Positions 15,090 to 23,543 of a stretch of 37,090 nt of DNA are shown piece after piece. This DNA comes from CAYZPB01 sp964551195. Lineage in GTDB: Bacteria; Bacillota; Bacilli; Tepidibacillales; Tepidibacillaceae. Both the position numbers and the translations under genes were made by a program. The stretch's first letter is position 1. The number at the start of each line of letters is the position of its first letter. A model generated the notes under the pieces. That model had not been told where the DNA came from, ran no database searches, and worked only from the letters and a program-made list of their open reading frames with translations. Location of the stretch: positions 1 to 37,090 of the forward strand of contig CAZKBI010000013.1 of the NCBI GenBank assembly GCA_964551195.1, in the 5' to 3' direction.

Positions 15090-16424
15090 GTGAGTCAACT
15101 TAAAACCATCTGGGATAATGCTTTAGCGGTGATTGAAACTAAATTAAGTAAGCCTAGCTATGATACTTGGTTTAAATCTACGCAGATTGAGTCCTTTGTA
15201 AATAACAAAATAACTATTATTGCTCCTAACGAGTTTGCACGTGACTGGTTGAACTCCAGATACGCCAAGCTAATCACGGATGCTTTATATGAAGTATTAG
15301 ACGAAGAAGTTGGCGTCCATTTTGTAATGCCTTATACTGAGAATGATGAGGAACAAGTGGATACTTTGGACAAAGCTGGGTTAACAGGGAAAGATGCACG
15401 CTCTTATCTAAATCCTAAGTATCGGTTTGATACATTTGTGGTTGGAGCTGGTAATCGTTTTGCTCACGCTGCTGCACTTGCTGTGGCAGAAGCTCCCGCA
15501 AAAGCATATACTCCTCTCTTTATATATAGTGGTGTTGGGTTAGGTAAAACACATCTAATGCAGGCTATCGGCCATTACGTGCTTGATCATAATCCAAATG
15601 CCAGTGTCTTATACATAACATCGGAAAAATTTACTAACGATTTTATCAACTCCATTCGTTATAACAAAACTGTGGAGTTCCGTGAAAAATACCGCAAGGT
15701 TGATCTATTATTAATAGATGATATTCAATTTATTGCCAAAAAAGAACAGACGCAAGAGGAGTTTTTCCACACTTTTAATACTCTTCACGAGGCTAATAAA
15801 CAGATTGTTATTACGAGCGACCGGCCACCTAAGGAAATAAACACCTTAGAGGATCGGCTTCGTTCACGTTTTGAGTGGGGATTAATAACAGATATGTATC
15901 CGCCTGATTTAGAGACGCGGATCGCCATTCTTCAGAGAAAAGCCAACGCTGATAATCTTGATATCCCATATGATGTAATAAATTATATAGCCAATCAAGT
16001 AGATACCAACATCCGTGAGTTGGAAGGTGCTCTAATAAGAGTGATTGCCTATTCTTCTCTAATTAATCGGGATATGACTTTAGATTTAGCTATTGAAGCA
16101 CTTAAAGATATTACTAATTCTGCTAAACCCAAAATTATTACTATCAAACATATTCAACAGATAGTCTGTGATTATTTTAATCTCAGGGTTGAGGATCTAA
16201 AAGGAAAAAGAAGAATACAGTCCGTGGTAGTTCCACGCCATATTGCTATGTACCTATCACGCGAACTTACAGATGCTTCTTTACCCAAAATAGGTCATGA
16301 ATTTGGAGGAAAAGATCATACCACTGTTTTACATGCTTATGATAAAATAAAGAAAAAGGTAGCCAGTGAACCAGAGTTCGATTCACAAGTATCTGCCATT
16401 GTGGAAAGAATAAAAAACATATAA
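15090..16424 (+). CDS. dnaA: Chromosomal replication initiator protein DnaA
   Basis: DnaA is the AAA+ ATPase that binds DnaA boxes and melts oriC. Domain I (about residues 1-80) begins MSQLKTIWDNALAVIE; domain II is short and acidic (about 85-100). Domain III has Walker A GVGLGKTHL (about 148-156), Walker B LLLIDDIQFI (about 206-215) and sensor-2 NIRELEGALIR. Domain IV has the DNA-binding signature KDHTTVLHAYDKI (about 408-420). The length of 444 is typical. It begins with GTG, eight bases after AAGGAGG. Boxes in its leader suggest autoregulation. Confidence 0.99.
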   Translation: MSQLKTIWDNALAVIETKLSKPSYDTWFKSTQIESFVNNKITIIAPNEFARDWLNSRYAKLITDALYEVLDEEVGVHFVMPYTENDEEQVDTLDKAGLTGKDARSYLNPKYRFDTFVVGAGNRFAHAAALAVAEAPAKAYTPLFIYSGVGLGKTHLMQAIGHYVLDHNPNASVLYITSEKFTNDFINSIRYNKTVEFREKYRKVDLLLIDDIQFIAKKEQTQEEFFHTFNTLHEANKQIVITSDRPPKEINTLEDRLRSRFEWGLITDMYPPDLETRIAILQRKANADNLDIPYDVINYIANQVDTNIRELEGALIRVIAYSSLINRDMTLDLAIEALKDITNSAKPKIITIKHIQQIVCDYFNLRVEDLKGKRRIQSVVVPRHIAMYLSRELTDASLPKIGHEFGGKDHTTVLHAYDKIKKKVASEPEFDSQVSAIVERIKNI

Positions 16425-16430
16425 ACAAAT

Positions 16431-16439
16431 TATACACAT
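16431..16439 (+). promoter_or_regulatory. DnaA box
   Basis: TTATACACA fits the relaxed consensus TTWTNCACA exactly. It lies seven bases after the dnaA stop. Confidence 0.75.
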
Positions 16440-16484
16440 GTTATTAACGAGTCTTTACGTTATTGTTTTGTTATATTTTTGCAC

Positions 16485-16493
16485 TTATCAACA
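16485..16493 (+). promoter_or_regulatory. DnaA box (one mismatch) next to the DnaA-trios
   Basis: TTATCAACA differs from the consensus by one base. It is the box nearest the triplet run at 16506-16520, the place expected for the box that feeds DnaA onto single strands. Confidence 0.65.
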
Positions 16494-16571
16494 TAATCAC
16501 AGACACTACTATTACTACTATATTATTATATATAATATATATAGTGGCGCTAGATTAAGGGAGGTTATAAA

Positions 16572-17672
16572 ATGCATTTTACAATCAAAAAAAGTAGTCT
16601 TGTTTATGCTTTGTCTCACGTAAACAAAGCTGTTTCGAGCAAAAACACTATTCCAATCTTAACGGGAATAATGTTTGAGGTTAGGAAAGAAGGGTTACGC
16701 TTAACTGGTGCTGACTCTGATATAACGATCCAGATGNNNNNNNNNNNNNNNNNNNNNNNNNNNNNNNNNNNNNNNNNNNNNNNNNNNNNNNNNNNNNNNN
16801 NNNNNNNNNNNNNNNNNNNNNNNNNNNNNNNNNNNNTTGCAGTATACATAAAATCAGGGTTATCAGAATTTAAACTGAATGGTTACGATGTTGAGGAGTA
16901 TCCAGAACTACATACAAAAAGTAGCGAGCGGGTATTCACCATCGAAAGCAGTCTCTTAAGAACGATGTTAAGACAGACAACTTTCGCAATCTCCAATAAT
17001 GAAAGCAGACCTATATTAACAGGGGTTTCATGGAACCTGGATGAGGACAAATTGAAATTCTATGCAACGGATTCACACAGATTAGCTGTAAAAGAAGCTG
17101 TTGTGGAAAACGCAACGGAATTACGTTTAAAAAACTTAGTAGTTCCAGGAAAAGCACTAAAAGAATTAGGGAAAATCCTGGAATATTATGAGGATGCTGT
17201 TGAAATAGCAGCAAGTAGCAGTCAGTTATATGTTAAGATAGATAACATCCTATTTATGACAAGAATACTCGACGGTGCCTATCCGGATATTCCAAGAATA
17301 ATACCACAGAAGATTGAGAGCGAGCTAAAGGTTAAGAGGCAACAATTAATTAATGCGATCGAAAGGGCATCTCTAATTGCTCGGGACTCAAGGAATAATA
17401 TAGTTAAACTAGAGACATTAGAAAACAACCTAATTGAGATTTCATCAAGTTCACAGGAGCTAGGTAACGTAAATGAACTTGTTGAAATAAATAGTATTAG
17501 CGGCGAAACAGTTAGCATCTCATTTAATGCGAAATATGTATTAGAAGCACTTGGTGCGATTGAGAGCGAAGAAGCTCTAATTGAATTCACAGGGCCCCTG
17601 AGTCCATTTATGTTAAAAAGCGTTAATCAGGAGAAGATGCTACATCTTGTTTTACCGATCAGAACACATTAA
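16572..17672 (+). CDS. dnaN: DNA polymerase III beta subunit (sliding clamp), interrupted by an assembly gap
   Basis: DnaN is the ring-shaped processivity clamp of the replisome. The N-terminus MHFTIKKSSLVYALSHVNKA and the SSKNTIPILTGI and GADSDITIQ motifs identify domain 1. After the gap the three-domain fold continues (SEFKLNGYDVEEYPEL, then NNESRPILTGVSWNL, then ATDSHRLAVKE). The C-terminus HLVLPIRTH resembles the usual LPxRTY end. One hundred N (16737-16836) replace part of domain 1. Comparison with the B. subtilis protein suggests about 45 residues are missing where the placeholder allows 34, so the true gap is probably longer. The frame stays open only because of the placeholder length. 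GGGAGG lies nine bases before the ATG. Confidence 0.96.
   Translation: MHFTIKKSSLVYALSHVNKAVSSKNTIPILTGIMFEVRKEGLRLTGADSDITIQMXXXXXXXXXXXXXXXXXXXXXXXXXXXXXXXXXXAVYIKSGLSEFKLNGYDVEEYPELHTKSSERVFTIESSLLRTMLRQTTFAISNNESRPILTGVSWNLDEDKLKFYATDSHRLAVKEAVVENATELRLKNLVVPGKALKELGKILEYYEDAVEIAASSSQLYVKIDNILFMTRILDGAYPDIPRIIPQKIESELKVKRQQLINAIERASLIARDSRNNIVKLETLENNLIEISSSSQELGNVNELVEINSISGETVSISFNAKYVLEALGAIESEEALIEFTGPLSPFMLKSVNQEKMLHLVLPIRTH
16737..16836. other. Assembly gap (100 N) in dnaN
   Basis: Exactly 100 undetermined bases, a standard scaffold placeholder of unknown true length. Confidence 0.99.
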
Positions 17673-17683
17673 GGAGAAGAGTA

Positions 17684-17914
17684 ATGGAAGTGGAAAAGGT
17701 AGTAATAAATAGAGATTATATAACGTTAGTACAGTTACTTAAGCTTGTAGGTATAGTCCAGTCCGGCGGTGAAGGAAAGGCGTTTTTGTTGGAGGCGGAG
17801 ATAAAGATAAACGACAAAAGAGAGGACAGACGAGGAAAAAAACTATATATAGATGATAAAATAGAGATAAAGGGCACCGGTATCTATAAAATAGCAGGAG
17901 CCGAGGAGTTATAA
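17684..17914 (+). CDS. yaaA: S4-domain protein YaaA (YlxR/RlbA-type RNA-binding)
   Basis: A 76-residue protein made almost wholly of an S4 RNA-binding fold: ITLVQLLKLVGIVQSGGEGK and then INDKREDRRGKKLYIDDKIEI. The protein family between dnaN and recF in Bacillota is thought to act in large-subunit assembly, but this is not well established. AAGGAGAAG lies just before the ATG. Its TAA stop shares a base with the recF ATG, so translation is coupled. Confidence 0.92.
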   Translation: MEVEKVVINRDYITLVQLLKLVGIVQSGGEGKAFLLEAEIKINDKREDRRGKKLYIDDKIEIKGTGIYKIAGAEEL

Positions 17915-19059
17915 TGCATTTAAAATATTTAAGTTTAAATAATTTTCGTAATTATAAAGAACAAGAAATAAGCTTTGAAAAAGAGATAAATATTATTATG
18001 GGTAATAATGCCCAAGGAAAGACTAATATATTAGAAGCGGTATATTTTTTGGCATTAGCAAAATCGCATAGAACGTCAAAAGAGAAAGAATTGATTAAGT
18101 TGGGCAATTCTTTTTCTGTAGTTAAGGGAACGGTGGTAAGAAGAGGAAATGAGTGTGAACAAGAGATAGTTATTACAGAACAAGGGAAAAAAGTTAAAAT
18201 AAACAATAAACTAATAAGAAAAACAAGCGAATATGTTGGGAATATAAATGTTGTAATGTTCTCGCCAGAAGATTTAAACCTGGTAAAAGGAGGTCCCCAC
18301 TATCGACGGAGATTTCTCGATATGGAAATAGGGCAGATAAACCCGGTATATTTATACCATTTATCTAAATATCAAAGGGTTATGCTGCAGAGAAACAATT
18401 TTCTAAAAGAGCTGGGTGGAAAGCTTGGTGGAAGTGAGGATATCTTAGAGGTATGGAATGCGCAGTTGATGGAACATGGTGTGAAAATAATTTCAAAAAG
18501 GATTAATTATTTAAAAATAATAGAGCAATGGCTGCCGTCGATCCACCAGAATATATGTAAGGAGTCAGAAAAAATAGAGGTAGAATATAGAACGTCTATA
18601 ATAGAAAAAGAAAAAGCCAATGCAAGAAAGGATCTATTATATGAGGCAAACGAGGAGAGGCTGCACGAGTTGTATGCGGATGCATTAAGAAGAATGCAAA
18701 AAATTGAGATAATCCGTGGAGTGACTATGGTTGGACCCCACCGCGATGACTTGATTTTCAAAATAAATGATAAGAACGCACTAATCTACGGGTCGCAAGG
18801 ACAGCAAAGAACGGTAGTCCTTTCCTTAAAGCTAGCGGAACTGGAGTTAATAAAACACTACAATGGTGAATATCCCATCCTCTTACTAGATGATGTAATG
18901 TCTGAGCTTGATCAGAGTCGACAAAATTATTTATTAAAGACAATTCAGAATAATATTCAAACGCTATTAACAACAACCGAAAAAAGTGGAAATGAAATTG
19001 ATAAGATGAAAAATGCAAAAATACACTATGTAGAAAATGGTAAGATAAAAACAGTCTAA
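17914..19059 (+). CDS. recF: DNA replication and repair protein RecF
   Basis: RecF is an SMC-like ATPase that, with RecO and RecR, loads RecA at gapped DNA. The protein begins MHLKYLSLNNFRNYKEQEI. Walker A is GNNAQGKTNILEAV (about residues 30-43), the ABC-type signature is YGSQGQQRTVVLSLK (about 291-305), and Walker B is PILLLDDVMSELD (about 321-333). The length of 381 is slightly above average. The codon use is A-rich, with many ATA and AGA codons. The remB gene that separates recF and gyrB in B. subtilis is absent. Confidence 0.97.
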   Translation: MHLKYLSLNNFRNYKEQEISFEKEINIIMGNNAQGKTNILEAVYFLALAKSHRTSKEKELIKLGNSFSVVKGTVVRRGNECEQEIVITEQGKKVKINNKLIRKTSEYVGNINVVMFSPEDLNLVKGGPHYRRRFLDMEIGQINPVYLYHLSKYQRVMLQRNNFLKELGGKLGGSEDILEVWNAQLMEHGVKIISKRINYLKIIEQWLPSIHQNICKESEKIEVEYRTSIIEKEKANARKDLLYEANEERLHELYADALRRMQKIEIIRGVTMVGPHRDDLIFKINDKNALIYGSQGQQRTVVLSLKLAELELIKHYNGEYPILLLDDVMSELDQSRQNYLLKTIQNNIQTLLTTTEKSGNEIDKMKNAKIHYVENGKIKTV

Positions 19060-19062
19060 AAA

Positions 19063-19071
19063 TGTTATAAT
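19063..19071 (+). promoter_or_regulatory. Extended -10 promoter before gyrB
   Basis: TGTTATAAT is an exact extended -10 motif (TGn plus TATAAT) just after the recF stop. No good -35 is seen 16-18 bases upstream. It would give gyrB-gyrA their own transcription with a leader of about 80 bases. Confidence 0.5.
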
Positions 19072-19158
19072 AGATATAGTAGTTTTAAACTTAAAATGGT
19101 TAAAAAATATTTTTTAAGATGAAGTTTAGAGCATAATAAATGAATGGAAGGTGTATAA

Positions 19159-21075
19159 ATGGAAAAAGTTGACAACAGCTACGGTTCCGACCAGATACAG
19201 GTACTGGAAGGATTAGAGGCTGTACGCAAAAGACCAAGTATGTATATAGGTTCTACTAGTGAAAAGGGCCTACACCACCTTGTCTGGGAAATCGTTGATA
19301 ATAGTATTGACGAGGCATTGGCTGGTTACTGCGAAAAAATTACAGTTACGCTTCTACCAGACGACATTATCCGAGTTGAGGATGATGGACGAGGGATTCC
19401 GGTTGGGATACATGAAAAGATGGGGAGGCCAGCAGTTGAGGTTGCATTAACAGTATTACATGCAGGGGGAAAATTTGATAAAGGAAGTTACCAAGTGTCA
19501 GGAGGTCTCCACGGGGTTGGGATGTCCGTAGTTAACGCACTTTCTAGCTGGCTTGAGGTAATAGTGAAACAGGACGGCAAGATAAGTCAACAAGAGTACC
19601 AGCAAGGAGCGCCAATATATGATTTAAGAGAAATAGGCGAAACCAAGGAAAGAGGGACAACCATTTCTTTTAAAGCAGACAAGGAAATCTTTGAGGAAAC
19701 AACAGAATTTTCCTATGACACACTAAAAAACCGTTTAAGAGAATTAGCTTTCTTAAATAAAGGACTTAAAATTAACCTAGTTGACGAACGAGCAGGTAGC
19801 AAGAGAAAAGAGCAGTTCCACTACGCGGGAGGTATTAAATCCTATGTGGAGTTTTTAAATAAAAACCGTGAAGTTGTTCATGATGAAATACTTTACTTTG
19901 AGGGAATCAACGCGGATGTAATTGTGGAAATTGCGATGCAATATAATGATGGTTTTTCCAGCAACATACTATCATTTGTTAATAACATCCATACGCTTGA
20001 GGGAGGTACGCACGAGGTAGGATTTAAAAGTGCCTTAACGCGTGTGCTAAATGACCACGGTCGTCGAAACAACATTCTCAGGGATTCTGATGCTAATCTG
20101 TCGGGCGATGATACGCGTGAAGGATTGATGGCTATAATAAGTGTAAAAGTACCTGAACCTCAGTTTGAAGGTCAGACCAAAATGAAGCTGGGCAACAGTG
20201 AGGTACGTGGAATAGTGGAATCATTCTTTGGTGAAGAACTTTCAACTTATTTTGCGGAAAATCCAAGCGATTTAAGAAAAATCCTAGAAAAGTCTCTGCT
20301 GGCGGCAAGGGCGAGGGTGGCAGCCCGTAAAGCGCGCGAACTAACCAGAAGGAAAAACGCACTAGAGGTGAGTGCTTTGCCTGGCAAACTAGCGGATTGC
20401 TCATCTAAGGATGCCTCAATTAGTGAGATTTATATAGTGGAAGGTGACTCTGCGGGTGGCTCGGCTAAACAAGGAAGAGATAGACACTTCCAGGCAATTC
20501 TACCGCTACGCGGAAAAATATTGAACGTAGAAAAAGCAAGATTAGATCGTATTTTTGCTAATATTGAAATTAGAGCAATGATAACAGCGATTGGCACTGG
20601 GATTGGCGAAGATTTCGACATTGAAAAGGCGCGTTATCATAAGATAATAATAATGACAGATGCCGACGTTGATGGTGCTCATATTAGAACCTTACTTCTG
20701 ACCTTCTTCTATCGTTTTATGAAGGGGTTAATTGAACATGGTTATATCTATATAGCACAACCACCACTTTACAAGGTACAACAAGGCAAAACAATTCGTT
20801 ACGCCTATAATGAAAGAGAGTTAGATAAAATTAGCGAGGAACTAGGTGACAAACCGGCACTATCCCTCCAACGCTATAAAGGTCTAGGAGAGATGAACCC
20901 GGATCAGCTATGGGATACAACTATGAATCCCGATACGCGTACCTTACTTCAAGTTAGTCTTGCGGATGCAACAGATGCGGATCAGGTTTTCCAGACACTA
21001 ATGGGTGACAAAGTAGAACCAAGAAGAGAATTTATTATTGAATATAGCCAGTATGTACGTAATCTGGACATATAG
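19159..21075 (+). CDS. gyrB: DNA gyrase subunit B
   Basis: GyrB supplies the ATPase of the type II topoisomerase that adds negative supercoils. The GHKL ATPase domain has EIVDNSIDEALAGY (about residues 42-55), DDGRGIPVGIH (about 76-86) and the GGLHGVGMSVVNALS lid motif. The transducer follows. The TOPRIM domain carries IVEGDSAGGSAKQGRD (about 428-443), PLRGKILNVEKA and DADVDGAHIRTLL (about 502-514). The end ANIEIRA-type and RREFIIEYSQYVRNLDI are typical. At 638 residues it is the usual Gram-positive length. GGAAGGTG lies before the ATG. Confidence 0.98.
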   Translation: MEKVDNSYGSDQIQVLEGLEAVRKRPSMYIGSTSEKGLHHLVWEIVDNSIDEALAGYCEKITVTLLPDDIIRVEDDGRGIPVGIHEKMGRPAVEVALTVLHAGGKFDKGSYQVSGGLHGVGMSVVNALSSWLEVIVKQDGKISQQEYQQGAPIYDLREIGETKERGTTISFKADKEIFEETTEFSYDTLKNRLRELAFLNKGLKINLVDERAGSKRKEQFHYAGGIKSYVEFLNKNREVVHDEILYFEGINADVIVEIAMQYNDGFSSNILSFVNNIHTLEGGTHEVGFKSALTRVLNDHGRRNNILRDSDANLSGDDTREGLMAIISVKVPEPQFEGQTKMKLGNSEVRGIVESFFGEELSTYFAENPSDLRKILEKSLLAARARVAARKARELTRRKNALEVSALPGKLADCSSKDASISEIYIVEGDSAGGSAKQGRDRHFQAILPLRGKILNVEKARLDRIFANIEIRAMITAIGTGIGEDFDIEKARYHKIIIMTDADVDGAHIRTLLLTFFYRFMKGLIEHGYIYIAQPPLYKVQQGKTIRYAYNERELDKISEELGDKPALSLQRYKGLGEMNPDQLWDTTMNPDTRTLLQVSLADATDADQVFQTLMGDKVEPRREFIIEYSQYVRNLDI

Positions 21076-21095
21076 AAGGAGTACGGAGGTAGAAG

Positions 21096-23543
21096 ATGGA
21101 AGAGAATAATCCAAGAATAAAAGAGATAAGTATTAGCAAGGAGATGAAAAGCTCCTTTATCGACTATGCGATGAGCGTAATAGTTAGTCGTGCACTCCCC
21201 GATGTCAGAGATGGACTAAAACCAGTTCATCGTCGCATTATTTATGCAATGAATCAGCTGGGTATGACTGCTGATAAACCACACAAAAAATCTGCGCGAA
21301 TAGTCGGTGACGTTATTGGTAAGTACCACCCACATGGAGATACAGCAGTATATGAAACAATGGTGAGGATGGCACAGGATTTTTCTCATCGTTATATGTT
21401 AGTGGATGGGCATGGTAACTTTGGTTCAATTGATGGAGACTCAGCGGCAGCGATGCGTTACACAGAAGCTCGTCTTGCGAAGATTTCCAACGAACTAATT
21501 CGTGATCTCAATAAAGATACCGTAGATTTCGCCGATAACTATGACGGATCAGAGCGTGAACCAGTAGTTTTACCGGCGCACTTTCCTAACCTATTAGTAA
21601 ATGGGTCTTCGGGGATTGCGGTTGGTATGGCTACTAATATACCTCCCCATAATCTGAACGAAGTAATTGATGGAGTATTAGCATTAATTGAAAACCCGGA
21701 GATTGAAATAAAAGAGCTAATAAAAATAATAAAAGGTCCAGATTTTCCAACCGGTGGATTAATCCTTGGCACAGATGGAATAATAAGTGCCTACAATACA
21801 GGACGTGGATCTGTTAAAATGCGCGCTCTTGCTGAAATAGAAGAGATGAGTAATGGGAAACACAGAATAATAGTTTCTGAGATTCCTTATCAGGTGAATA
21901 AGGCACGTTTAATCGAAAAAATAGCAGATCTTGTTCGCGATAAGCTAATTGACGGGATAACAGATCTACGTGACGAATCTGATCGAAACGGCATGAGAAT
22001 AGTAATTGAACTAAGGCGAGATGTAAACTCTAACGTCGTTCTTAATAATTTATATAAGCAGACACAGATGCAGAGCTCTTTTGGTATGAATATGTTAGCA
22101 CTTGTAGACAACAAGCCACAAACCTTAAATCTCAAAGAAATGCTCTATTATTATCTAGAACATCAGAAGGTTGTAATTCGTCGCAGGACAGAGTTTGATT
22201 TGAAGAAAGCTGAAGAACGTGCACATATTTTAGAGGGACTCAAAATTGCATTAGATAATCTAGATGAAGCAATTGCCCTAATCCGTGCGTCGAAAACTGG
22301 CGAGGAAGCGAAGAATGGGCTAATATCTAAATTCGGTTTAACAGATATCCAGGCTCAGGCAATTCTAGACATGCGCCTGCAACGCCTAACTGGACTTGAG
22401 CGCGACAAAATAATTGACGAATATAAAGAAGTGCTTGTGAAGATTGATGAACTAAAAGCGATCCTGGCAGATGTTAACAAAATTCTAGCAATAGTAGCTG
22501 AAGAGTTGATTGAAGTTAAGGAGAAATATGGAGATCCGCGCAGAACAGAGATTACATTTGATATGAGCGATATTGAGAATGAAGATTTAATACCTGAGGA
22601 AGATGTAGTAGTGATGCTAACGAATCAAGGCTATATCAAGCGATTAGATATATCTACTTATAAAAGCCAGCACCGTGGAGGCAAAGGTGTAACGGGTATG
22701 GGAACTAAGGGTGACGATTTTGTTCAACACTTCTTTATTACTAACTCGCACAAATTCCTGATGTTCTTTACTAATAAAGGTAAGGTCTACCGACTTAAAG
22801 CTTACGAAATTCCCGAGCATGGTCGAATGGCGCGTGGAACACCAATTATTAATCTAATCGAGATTGATAAAGATGAAGTAGTAAATGCAGTCTTCCATGT
22901 TATTGATTATACAAGTGAAGATTATTTAACATTTGCAACTGCACAGGGTCAGGTGAAAAAGTCGATGGTTTCTGATTATGAAAATATTCGCCGTGGTGGT
23001 ATTATTGCTATCAACCTGCGTGAAGAAGATGAGCTTATCGGAGTTAAATTAACAGATGGTAAGCAGGATATAATTCTAGCTACACATGATGGTCAAGCGA
23101 TTCGTTTTAATGAGCGTGATGTGCGTGTAATGGGCCGAACAACTTCGGGTGTTCGTGGAATTACACTAGCTAAAGATGATGCAGTAATAGGTATGGAGGT
23201 AGTTGATGACGACATGTCAGTTCTTGTTGTAACCCATAACGGCTACGGCAAAAAGACTCCAGCAACAGAGTATCGCTCACAGACTCGCGGCGGCAAGGGC
23301 GTTAAAACACTAAACGTTACGAAGAAAACTGGTAACGTTGTAGGGATGAAGACTGTAACTGATGATTTAGATATTATGATAGTTACTAATCGGGCGATGG
23401 TTATCCGTCTACCTATGAAAACAGTTTCCTCGATGGGACGTTATACGCAAGGAGTTAAACTAATAAATGTAGGTGAGGATAACTACGTAACCTCTGTCGC
23501 GAAAATTGAAGCAGAGCTTGAGGAGGAAGTAAATGAAAGATAA
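21096..23543 (+). CDS. gyrA: DNA gyrase subunit A
   Basis: GyrA cuts and rejoins DNA. The winged-helix and tower region begins SSFIDYAMSVIVSRALPDVRDGLKPVHRR (in two parts). The quinolone-determining region reads HPHGDTAVYET, with Thr and Glu at the positions of E. coli Ser83 and Asp87. The catalytic tyrosine lies in MRYTEARL. YDGSEREPVVLPAHFPNLL is present. The C-terminal beta-pinwheel has the GyrA box in SQTRGGKGVK (and a related QHRGGKGV), consistent with a supercoiling gyrase rather than topoisomerase IV. At 815 residues it is standard. GGAGG lies before the ATG. Its end overlaps the next gene by 11 bases. Confidence 0.98.
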   Translation: MEENNPRIKEISISKEMKSSFIDYAMSVIVSRALPDVRDGLKPVHRRIIYAMNQLGMTADKPHKKSARIVGDVIGKYHPHGDTAVYETMVRMAQDFSHRYMLVDGHGNFGSIDGDSAAAMRYTEARLAKISNELIRDLNKDTVDFADNYDGSEREPVVLPAHFPNLLVNGSSGIAVGMATNIPPHNLNEVIDGVLALIENPEIEIKELIKIIKGPDFPTGGLILGTDGIISAYNTGRGSVKMRALAEIEEMSNGKHRIIVSEIPYQVNKARLIEKIADLVRDKLIDGITDLRDESDRNGMRIVIELRRDVNSNVVLNNLYKQTQMQSSFGMNMLALVDNKPQTLNLKEMLYYYLEHQKVVIRRRTEFDLKKAEERAHILEGLKIALDNLDEAIALIRASKTGEEAKNGLISKFGLTDIQAQAILDMRLQRLTGLERDKIIDEYKEVLVKIDELKAILADVNKILAIVAEELIEVKEKYGDPRRTEITFDMSDIENEDLIPEEDVVVMLTNQGYIKRLDISTYKSQHRGGKGVTGMGTKGDDFVQHFFITNSHKFLMFFTNKGKVYRLKAYEIPEHGRMARGTPIINLIEIDKDEVVNAVFHVIDYTSEDYLTFATAQGQVKKSMVSDYENIRRGGIIAINLREEDELIGVKLTDGKQDIILATHDGQAIRFNERDVRVMGRTTSGVRGITLAKDDAVIGMEVVDDDMSVLVVTHNGYGKKTPATEYRSQTRGGKGVKTLNVTKKTGNVVGMKTVTDDLDIMIVTNRAMVIRLPMKTVSSMGRYTQGVKLINVGEDNYVTSVAKIEAELEEEVNER

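Larger units (their letters stand above)
16431..16544. other. oriC, second cluster with DNA unwinding element (dnaA-dnaN intergenic)
   Basis: After dnaA there is TTATACACA (16431-16439), then TTATCAACA (16485-16493). A run of triplets CTA-CTA-TTA-CTA-CTA (16506-16520) follows, and then an almost pure A/T tract (16521-16544). On the lower strand the triplets read TAG-TAG-TAA-TAG-TAG, the DnaA-trio pattern that in B. subtilis lies between DnaA boxes and the melting site. This layout strongly suggests the site of strand opening. Confidence 0.85.

Noticed and set aside
16438..16623. Open frame in the dnaA-dnaN interval
   Set aside because: It runs through DnaA boxes, the triplet run and the dnaN start; low-complexity Tyr/Ile product with no good ribosome binding site.
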